Assembly: GCA_938018155.1 (NCBI GenBank)
Contig: CALIIG010000191.1
Span: forward strand, 1 to 5,692
Length of the DNA: 5,692 bases
Direction: 5' to 3'
Source: an uncultured Prevotella sp.
GTDB taxonomy: Bacteria > Bacteroidota > Bacteroidia > Bacteroidales > Bacteroidaceae
A program made the translations under genes and the position numbers. Below the pieces are notes generated by a model. It saw nothing but the letters and a program-made list of their open reading frames with translations. It was not told where the DNA came from and did no database searches. Shown piece after piece: positions 1 through 5,692 of this stretch. Within the stretch, counting starts at the first letter, position 1; each line of letters starts with the position of its first letter.

Positions 1-1
1 T

Positions 2-1366
2 GATCCCGGCCGCCCCGTAACTGTAACAGACTTTGTTCCCAAGGCGGGCGGAGCTGACCAGAAATTGGTCGTATATGGCAGTAATTTCGGGAACGACACA
101 GCCAATGTCAAAGTTACCATTGGTGGACAGCGGGCCGTTCTTATTAATGTTAAAGGCGATTGCCTATACTGTTTGGTACCGGCCAAAGCCTATACGGGCG
201 AGGTTGTGGTATCTGTTGGCGGCAAAACAGCCAATGAACAGAGTGCTACTGCCGGCAGTAAATTTAATTACGAACGAAAGATGGTTGTGGGAACACTTAG
301 CGGCATACGTAACCAATTCGATGATCAAGGATGGCATGACGGCCCTTTCAAGACGGCCACGGGATTTGCCGGTGAAGGCTGCCTTACTTTCGACCCGCTA
401 TATCCTAACATTTTATACGTCGTTTATGATGAAAACGCGCACGGTATACAAGCGCTCGACTTAGAAAAAAAGGAGGTAAAAACTATCCTTTCTATGTCTA
501 AGTTTGATAACCAGAGGTTACGTTCTATTGATTTCTCGCATGACGGCCAATATATGCTCATCTCTACCGACCGCGATGACCGCCAGCTGCAGAGTCCCAG
601 TGTGTGGATTGTGAAGCGAAACAGCGACGGCACTTTCACCGATGACTCTAAATCGCAGATCTTGGCTGCATATAAACAATGTAATGGGGCAGCCGTACAT
701 CCCATAAACGGAGAACTTTACTTTAACAGCTATGAGCGTGGACAGGTGTTCCGCCTCAACATGGACAATTACTTTAATACCGTTGAAGGTGGTGGAACGT
801 GGTATCCCAATTGGACCGATGGTAATTTTAAAGAGTTATTCACTATTCAAGATGTTAGTTGGGAGTTCAAAATTTTCATTCATCCTACGGGTAAGTACTG
901 CTACATCGCTGTCATTAATAAACATTACATACTCCGTTCCGACTATAATGAGGCTACTAAAAGTTTTGCTCCACCATACGTTGTGGCAGGACAGGCACGA
1001 AACAACGGTTGGGTAGACGGCGTCGGTACGGGAGCGCGCGTAAACAGACCCTATCAGGGTTGCTTCGTAAAAAACAAACAATATGTAGCCGAGAACCGCG
1101 ATGACGTGTACGACTTCTACTTCTGCGATAACAATAACCACTGCATACGCTACCTTACGCCTGATGGGATCATTCGCACATATGCAGGGCGTGGCACTTC
1201 TTCGCAAGCTGGCGATGGCAACATGTGGGGAACAGAAGATGGCGACCTAAGAGAAGTGGCTCGTTTTAATAGTCCTACAGGTATTGCCTACGATGAAAAG
1301 AATAATACATTCTACATCCTTGATACCAAAGGACGCAAGATACGCACTATTTCAATGGAAAAATAA
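2..1366 (+). CDS. TIG/IPT domain plus NHL-repeat beta-propeller protein, probable surface lipoprotein (5' partial)
   Basis: The reading frame is open to the left edge, so the start is missing; 454 residues are visible and it ends at TAA 1364-1366. The TTG at 65 is not a credible start because the TIG fold is already under way before it. Fragment residues 3-91 form a TIG/IPT immunoglobulin-like domain (PVTVTDFVPKAGG, then LVVYGSNFG, VTIGGQ, VPAKAYTGEVVVSVGG). Residues 94-454 read as a six-bladed NHL-type propeller, with blades at about 122-164, 173-206, 227-255, 286-316, 351-393 and 421-452. Three NHL-style linkers are visible: TLSG...GWHDG (98-114), VVAG...GWVDG (327-340) and RTYAG...ARFNSPTG (392-427). 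In Bacteroidota, proteins of this architecture usually start with a lipoprotein signal just before the TIG domain, so perhaps only 25-50 residues are missing (inference). Its position next to susC/susD suggests an accessory surface glycan-binding role; no catalytic motif was recognised and the ligand is unknown. Confidence 0.88.
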   Translation, partial: DPGRPVTVTDFVPKAGGADQKLVVYGSNFGNDTANVKVTIGGQRAVLINVKGDCLYCLVPAKAYTGEVVVSVGGKTANEQSATAGSKFNYERKMVVGTLSGIRNQFDDQGWHDGPFKTATGFAGEGCLTFDPLYPNILYVVYDENAHGIQALDLEKKEVKTILSMSKFDNQRLRSIDFSHDGQYMLISTDRDDRQLQSPSVWIVKRNSDGTFTDDSKSQILAAYKQCNGAAVHPINGELYFNSYERGQVFRLNMDNYFNTVEGGGTWYPNWTDGNFKELFTIQDVSWEFKIFIHPTGKYCYIAVINKHYILRSDYNEATKSFAPPYVVAGQARNNGWVDGVGTGARVNRPYQGCFVKNKQYVAENRDDVYDFYFCDNNNHCIRYLTPDGIIRTYAGRGTSSQAGDGNMWGTEDGDLREVARFNSPTGIAYDEKNNTFYILDTKGRKIRTISMEK

Positions 1367-1390
1367 AACGCCAATTAGGGCAACAAGACA
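1367..1390 (+). other. Short intergenic spacer before the susC-like gene
   Basis: Only 24 bases separate the stop of the TIG-NHL gene from the ATG at 1391. There is no hairpin followed by a T run and no room for a promoter of Bacteroidota type, so co-transcription is the simplest reading. No good Shine-Dalgarno sequence is present; the A-rich stretch CAACAAGACA directly before the ATG fits the SD-independent, A-rich start regions common in this phylum. A second in-frame stop (TAG, 1376-1378) follows the TAA, so read-through into susC is blocked twice. Confidence 0.7.
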
Positions 1391-4300
1391 ATGAAAAAAC
1401 TATTCATATTATTCTGGATGTCGTGCTGCATCGTGTTTAATGCATTAGCACAGGAACAGCTGAATATCTCGGGAACCGTGACCGATGCTGCAGGAGAAGC
1501 CCTCATCGGTGTCAGTGTCACCGTGAAAGATGCCAAGGGACTGGGTACTATCACCAATATTGATGGAAAATATAACATCAAGATACAGCAATATCACACG
1601 CTGGTGTTCTCTTACATTGGTTACAAGCCCGTGAGTGTGCTGGTTAAAGGCGACAAAAAGGTAATCGACGTACAGATGTCAGAAGAAAAGACAAACGCCA
1701 TTGATGAAGTTGTCGTCACTGGTCTCGGCACACAAAAGAAGCTTACGGTGACTGGAGCCATCACCAATGTAGACGTATCGCAGATGAAACAATTCCCCTC
1801 ATCAAACTTCACTAATGCTTTGGCGGGCAACGTTCCAGGCATCATTGCCATGCAGTCATCAGGGCAGCCGGGTAAAAGTACATCGCGCTTCTGGGTCCGC
1901 GGTATTTCAACCTTTGGAGCCAGTGCCTCTGCAATGATACTTGTAGATGGCTTTGAGCGGAATAACATCGATGACCTGAATATAGAAGATATTGAGAGTT
2001 TCTCTGTGTTGAAAGACGCTTCGGCAACAGCTATCTATGGTTCGAAAGGTGCTAATGGTGTAATTCTTATTACTACCAAGCACGGCAAAGCCGGAAAGAT
2101 AAACATCAATGTAAAAGGCGAGGCTTCGTATAACACTCGAACCATTACGCCGAAGTTTATAGATGCACCCACGTATGCTAACCTGCTCAATGAGGCACGT
2201 GTAACCCGTAACCTCGCGCCACAGTATCAACCCGAAGAGTTAGCACTTATCAGATCGGGATTGGATCCTGATTTCTATCCTAACGTAGACTGGTCAAAAC
2301 TGCTGCTCAAAAACGGAGCTATGAGTTATCGGGCTGATTTGAGTATGAGTGGGGGTGGAAACACGGCCCGTTATTTTGTTTCACTATCGTATGTGGAAGA
2401 TCAAGGCATGTATAACACCGACGAGACACTACGTAAAAAATACGACACTAATGCCAATTACAAACGCTGGAACTACCGCATGAATGTGGATATAGATGTT
2501 ACTCCGACGACAATCATCAAGTTGGGTGTGTCGGGCAATCTCAACAAACGCAACAGTCCCGGTCTCGGCGACCAATACCTGTGGAGCGAACTCTTTGGCT
2601 TCAATGCCCTTAGCTCTCCTGTTCTTTATTCCAATGGTTATGTTCCGGCCTATGGAAACAATGTCCATCAAATGAATCCCTGGGTTTCATCCACACGTAC
2701 AGGATACAACGAAGAATGGGACAATAACATACAGACAAATGTAACCGTAGAACAAAAGTTGGACTTTATTACCAAAGGCCTCTCATTTACGGGCCGATTT
2801 GGGTATGATACTTATAACAGCAACCACATCTACTATCGCCTTTGGCCAGCTATGTATCGTGCCAACAGCCGCGACTCACAAGGTAACATCATCTGGGACA
2901 AACTGTTTGAAGAGACTTCCATGAGCCAAACGTCAGGCGGAGATGGTTCGCGCCACGAGTTTCTGGAGGCATTGTTGCGTTGGGATCGCACTTTCGACAA
3001 GCTACACAACTTCAGTGCAGTCAGCCGCTTTACACAAGACGAGCGGATACAGACACGGAATATCGGCACAGACATCAAGAATTCTGTGAGTAAAAGGAAC
3101 CAAGGACTTGCCGGACAGCTGACCTATAACTATGCACTACGCTATTTCATTGATTTCAACTTCGGCTACAACGGCTCAGAGAACTTTGCCGATCATCACC
3201 GCTACGGCTTCTTCCCCGCTTTCTCCTTAGCATGGAATGTAGCTGAAGAGCCACTCGTCAAGAAGGCATTGCCATGGCTTAATATGTTCAAACTACGCTA
3301 TTCATGGGGTAAAGTGGGTAACGACAATATGGGAAGATTCCCTTATCTCTACACACTCGACTACACGCCGAACATAGGCTACAACTGGGGTTCGAATCTC
3401 TCTTCAGGGACCATACCCGGTATACATTACACCCAGATGGCATCACCAAACGTCACATGGGAGGTTGCACGCAAAACTGATTTCGGCTTTGATTTCGTGG
3501 CATTCGACAACAAGTTCTCGCTCACGATGGATTATTTCCATGAGAAGCGAACGGGTATCTTCATACAGCGCATGTTCTTACCCGACATCACAGGACTTGA
3601 AAGCTATCCATGGGCAAATGTAGGAGCTGTAAAATCTAAGGGTTTTGACGGCAATTTCCAATATAAAGACCACATCGGAGAGATAAACTGGACAGTGCGT
3701 GGGAACATCACGTACAGCAAAAATACCATCTTGGAACGCGACGAAGAAAATAACGTCTATGCCTACCAGTATGGAAAAGGCTACCGGGTTAATCAGCAAA
3801 GAGGCCTTATTGCACTGGGGCTGTTCCGTGACTACGACGATATTCGCAACTCACCCAAACAGAGTTGGGGTACCGTTCAGCCTGGTGACATCAAGTATAA
3901 GGATGTCAACGGCGACGGCATCGTAGATGATGGCGACCGCGTTGCTATAGGGGCAACTGATACCCCGAGTCTCATCTATGGCCTTGGAGCATCTGTCAGC
4001 TGGCGCGGGTTCGACCTCAACCTCCACTTCCAGGGTGCAGGAAAATACACATTCCTTATCAATAGTGGGGCTGTTAATGCCTTCAGAGATGGTCGTTGGG
4101 GGAACATTCTGCAAGGAATAACCGACAACCGTTGGATTTCATCCGATATTTCAGGTACCAAGGAAACCGAAAATCCCAATGCCCCATACCCTCGTTTGAG
4201 TTACGGCTATAACCTCAATAATCAACAGTCATCCAGTTTCTGGCTGCGCAACGGCCGTTTCCTGCGCTTGAAGAATCTTGATATCGGCTACACCCTGCCT

Positions 4301-4474
4301 AAACCCATGGTCAACACCATACACTTAGAGAGTGTGCGCATCTACATTTCGGGACAGAACCTCATCACTTGGTCACCTTTCAAGCTGTGGGATCCCGAAC
4401 TCGATAGCAGACAGCGGGGGCAGATATACCCTATCACCCGTTCGTTCACAGCAGGTATACAAATCAGTTTATAA
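1391..4474 (+). CDS. SusC/RagA family TonB-dependent outer-membrane transporter
   Basis: Complete, 1027 aa, the usual size for the family. It imports SusD-captured ligands, typically oligosaccharides, across the outer membrane with TonB energy. Residues 1-20 are a signal peptide (MKKLFILF..., cleavage ALA|QEQ). Residues 25-100 are a carboxypeptidase-D regulatory-like domain (ISGTVTDAAGEALIGVSV, then FSYIGYKP). The TonB-box region is IDEVVVTGLG (104-113). The plug spans about 116-235 and carries ALAGNVPG (143-150), WVRGISTFG (168-176), LVDGFER (184-190) and the SusC/RagA signature SVLKDASATAIYGSKGANG (205-223). The remainder is the 22-stranded-type barrel, with a family-typical acidic loop DVNGDGIVDDGDR (838-850). 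There is no STN domain, so signalling to an anti-sigma factor is not expected. ATG 1391 is chosen because it gives the full signal peptide; the next in-frame ATG (residue 10) would destroy it. The last residue is Leu rather than the usual aromatic. The immediately following susD-like gene is its expected partner. Substrate cannot be read from the sequence. Confidence 0.97.
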   Translation: MKKLFILFWMSCCIVFNALAQEQLNISGTVTDAAGEALIGVSVTVKDAKGLGTITNIDGKYNIKIQQYHTLVFSYIGYKPVSVLVKGDKKVIDVQMSEEKTNAIDEVVVTGLGTQKKLTVTGAITNVDVSQMKQFPSSNFTNALAGNVPGIIAMQSSGQPGKSTSRFWVRGISTFGASASAMILVDGFERNNIDDLNIEDIESFSVLKDASATAIYGSKGANGVILITTKHGKAGKININVKGEASYNTRTITPKFIDAPTYANLLNEARVTRNLAPQYQPEELALIRSGLDPDFYPNVDWSKLLLKNGAMSYRADLSMSGGGNTARYFVSLSYVEDQGMYNTDETLRKKYDTNANYKRWNYRMNVDIDVTPTTIIKLGVSGNLNKRNSPGLGDQYLWSELFGFNALSSPVLYSNGYVPAYGNNVHQMNPWVSSTRTGYNEEWDNNIQTNVTVEQKLDFITKGLSFTGRFGYDTYNSNHIYYRLWPAMYRANSRDSQGNIIWDKLFEETSMSQTSGGDGSRHEFLEALLRWDRTFDKLHNFSAVSRFTQDERIQTRNIGTDIKNSVSKRNQGLAGQLTYNYALRYFIDFNFGYNGSENFADHHRYGFFPAFSLAWNVAEEPLVKKALPWLNMFKLRYSWGKVGNDNMGRFPYLYTLDYTPNIGYNWGSNLSSGTIPGIHYTQMASPNVTWEVARKTDFGFDFVAFDNKFSLTMDYFHEKRTGIFIQRMFLPDITGLESYPWANVGAVKSKGFDGNFQYKDHIGEINWTVRGNITYSKNTILERDEENNVYAYQYGKGYRVNQQRGLIALGLFRDYDDIRNSPKQSWGTVQPGDIKYKDVNGDGIVDDGDRVAIGATDTPSLIYGLGASVSWRGFDLNLHFQGAGKYTFLINSGAVNAFRDGRWGNILQGITDNRWISSDISGTKETENPNAPYPRLSYGYNLNNQQSSSFWLRNGRFLRLKNLDIGYTLPKPMVNTIHLESVRIYISGQNLITWSPFKLWDPELDSRQRGQIYPITRSFTAGIQISL

Positions 4475-4489
4475 TTACAGACACACATC
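4475..4489 (+). other. 15-base spacer between susC-like and susD-like genes
   Basis: The spacer TTACAGACACACATC links the transporter stop (TAA 4472-4474) to the ATG at 4490. It has no terminator, promoter or clear Shine-Dalgarno sequence, so the two genes are almost certainly co-transcribed and probably translationally coupled. Its length is a multiple of three and it contains no in-frame stop, so the TAA alone separates the two coding frames. Confidence 0.75.
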
Positions 4490-5692
4490 ATGAAACATAA
4501 AAATATCACCCTGATAACGTTAGCGCTGGGCATCGGAACGCTCTTTTCTGCCTGCAGTGACTATCTGGATTCTGACAAATACTTCGAAGACCGCCTCACC
4601 ATAGAAAAGGTTTTCTCCAGCAGAGTACGCTCCCAGCAATGGCTTGCTTACGCTTATTCGTTCTTGAAAGACGAGAATGCCGACGTTGTTGGCAAGGAGA
4701 GAGAAACCAATTCGTTTACCTTTGCCGACGACATGTACTATGGCGACCGCGATGTCAACTACGACTCCAAGGAAGCCAATGAACTTTCGTACAACACGTT
4801 CATGCAAGGTGAATACGACGAAAACGACTTTAACGACGGCTGGACGATGTGTTACAGGGGCATTTATCAGGCCTCGGTATTTATTGCCAATATCTATAGG
4901 AACAATGAAATGACCGAAAAAGAACGGCTCGACTTCAAGGGACAGGCACGTTTTGTGCGCGCTTATTTCTATTGGCTGTTGCTCCGCCGCTATGGTCCGG
5001 TGCCTATCATGCCCGATGAAGGTGTTGACTACACCAAAAGTTACGAACAGATTGCCACGCCACGCAGTTCCTACGAAGAGGTGGCCAACTATATCAGCCG
5101 TGAAATGGTGCAGGCTGCCAAGGAAATACAATACACCAAGCGCGACGGAGAAAACATCGCACGCCCCACAAAGGGTGCCTGCTTAGCCACACGCGCCCTT
5201 GCACTGACCTACGCTGCCAGCCCACTGGCCAACGGAAACAGCGATGCCTATGCCAAGCAATTGGTAGACGACAAGGGGCGAGCACTGCTCAACGCTGACT
5301 ATAAAGAAGAGAAATGGGCCCGTGCAGCAGCTGCTTGCAAAGATGTTATGCAGCTTGGTGTGTACGACCTCTATCATGCCTCGTTCAGCACGACAGATGC
5401 AGCGGGCGACCCCGCCACCATTGTGCCTGCCGCAACAGGTTGCTCATTCGCTCAAAGTGGATGGCCTACAGGCTGGAAAGATATAGATCCCTTTAAGTCT
5501 TACCGTGTCATATTCAACGGAGATGTCGCACCCGAAGACAATCCTGAACTCATCTTCTCACGCATAGACCAGAATGCCACGCGCATCAACCACAGCATGA
5601 AATCATTTGCACGTCATTCCATGCCACGCGACTTTGGCGGCTGGAACACACATGGTCTCACCCAGAAGATGGTAGACGCTTATTATATGAAT
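4490..5692 (+). CDS. SusD/RagB family surface glycan-binding lipoprotein (3' partial)
   Basis: The frame is open from ATG 4490 to the right edge with no stop: 401 residues visible of a protein that probably has 550-680. SusD proteins are surface lipoproteins that form the lid on the SusC barrel and bind the incoming glycan. Residues 1-21 are a lipoprotein signal peptide with lipobox FSA|C22, followed by SDYLD, whose acidic residues match the surface-export signal known in Bacteroides lipoproteins. Family motifs follow in order: W118 with YRGIYQASVFIANI (122-135), the TPR-helix motif GQARFVRAYFYW (151-162) leading to RRYGPVPIM (165-173), KGACLATRALALTYAASPLANG (228-249; ASPLANG is very typical), PEDNPELIFSR (348-358) and TQKMVDAYYMN (391-401), which in this family normally continues into a DG pair just outside the window. 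The N-terminal SusD-like domain is intact; the C-terminal SusD/RagB domain is cut. The ligand-binding residues cannot be assigned from sequence alone. Confidence 0.95.
   Translation, partial: MKHKNITLITLALGIGTLFSACSDYLDSDKYFEDRLTIEKVFSSRVRSQQWLAYAYSFLKDENADVVGKERETNSFTFADDMYYGDRDVNYDSKEANELSYNTFMQGEYDENDFNDGWTMCYRGIYQASVFIANIYRNNEMTEKERLDFKGQARFVRAYFYWLLLRRYGPVPIMPDEGVDYTKSYEQIATPRSSYEEVANYISREMVQAAKEIQYTKRDGENIARPTKGACLATRALALTYAASPLANGNSDAYAKQLVDDKGRALLNADYKEEKWARAAAACKDVMQLGVYDLYHASFSTTDAAGDPATIVPAATGCSFAQSGWPTGWKDIDPFKSYRVIFNGDVAPEDNPELIFSRIDQNATRINHSMKSFARHSMPRDFGGWNTHGLTQKMVDAYYMN

Larger units (their letters stand above)
2..5692 (+). other. Polysaccharide utilization locus segment (probable single operon)
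   Basis: Three same-strand genes with gaps of 24 and 15 bases encode a TIG-NHL protein, a SusC-like transporter and a SusD-like lipoprotein. The adjacent susC-susD pair is the defining mark of a PUL. The operon promoter must lie left of the window, and degradative enzymes and the regulator, if present, lie outside. The order, with the accessory binding protein before susC rather than after susD, differs from the sus-type order susC-susD-susE-susF. The call of one operon is inferred from spacing and the lack of terminators. Confidence 0.8.

Noticed and set aside
33..464. A 143-codon + strand frame near the left edge.
   Set aside because: It overlaps the TIG-NHL gene in another frame, and only the latter gives recognisable TIG and propeller sequence. 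The overlap reads as random composition.
836..1207. A 123-codon - strand open frame.
   Set aside because: It is antisense to the propeller blades of the TIG-NHL protein and has no recognisable domain; best explained as a shadow frame.
1415..1430. Possible lipobox (MSCC) in the signal peptide of the SusC-like protein.
   Set aside because: The Cys residues sit inside the hydrophobic core at residues 12-13, there is no Leu at -3, and a good signal peptidase I site (ALA before Gln21) follows. SusC proteins are integral barrels, not lipoproteins.
3902..3940. Dockerin or EF-hand calcium motif (DVNGDGIVDDGD) suggesting a cellulosome-like module.
   Set aside because: This acidic loop is a standard feature of the SusC/RagA barrel, occurs once at residues 838-849, and lies inside the barrel sequence rather than in a separate domain. 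It may bind calcium but does not indicate a dockerin.
4520..5131. A 203-codon open frame on the - strand.
   Set aside because: It lies wholly opposite the susD-like gene, whose + strand frame has a lipobox and several family motifs. The antisense translation matches no family I recognise and has no start context of its own.

Overview
The window looks like part of a polysaccharide utilization locus (PUL) from a Bacteroidota bacterium. The SusC/SusD pair is specific to that phylum. The intermediate base composition and the protein style suggest Bacteroidales, perhaps a Prevotella-like genus, but the genus is a guess that would need a database search.

Layout: three genes lie on the + strand and fill almost the whole window. 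First is the 3' part of a gene for a TIG/IPT-plus-NHL beta-propeller protein (2-1366; its start lies off the left edge). Next is a complete SusC/RagA-type TonB-dependent outer-membrane transporter (1391-4474, 1027 aa). Last is the 5' part of a SusD/RagB-type lipoprotein (4490-5692, 401 residues visible, running off the right edge). The gaps are 23 or 24 bases and 15 bases, with no terminator or promoter visible, so the three are very probably one transcript. No RNA gene, mobile element, CRISPR array or long noncoding stretch was seen.

How they work together: in the established SusCD model, the SusD lipoprotein sits as a lid on the extracellular face of the SusC barrel, captures an oligosaccharide, and SusC imports it into the periplasm using energy from TonB-ExbBD. 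The TIG-NHL protein is inferred to be an accessory surface lipoprotein that binds or presents the glycan. No glycoside hydrolase, polysaccharide lyase, sulfatase or regulator is inside the window, so the glycan cannot be named. The transporter has a carboxypeptidase-D-like N-terminal domain but no STN signalling domain, so it is not expected to signal directly to a FecR-type anti-sigma factor.

Most of the window is well-known biology. The least characterised part is the TIG-NHL protein, in which six propeller blades and three copies of an NHL-type linker motif can be read, but whose ligand is unknown. Smaller curiosities are a single in-frame stop codon separating susC from susD, an atypical leucine at the C-terminus of the transporter, and a CxxC pair in the TIG domain.
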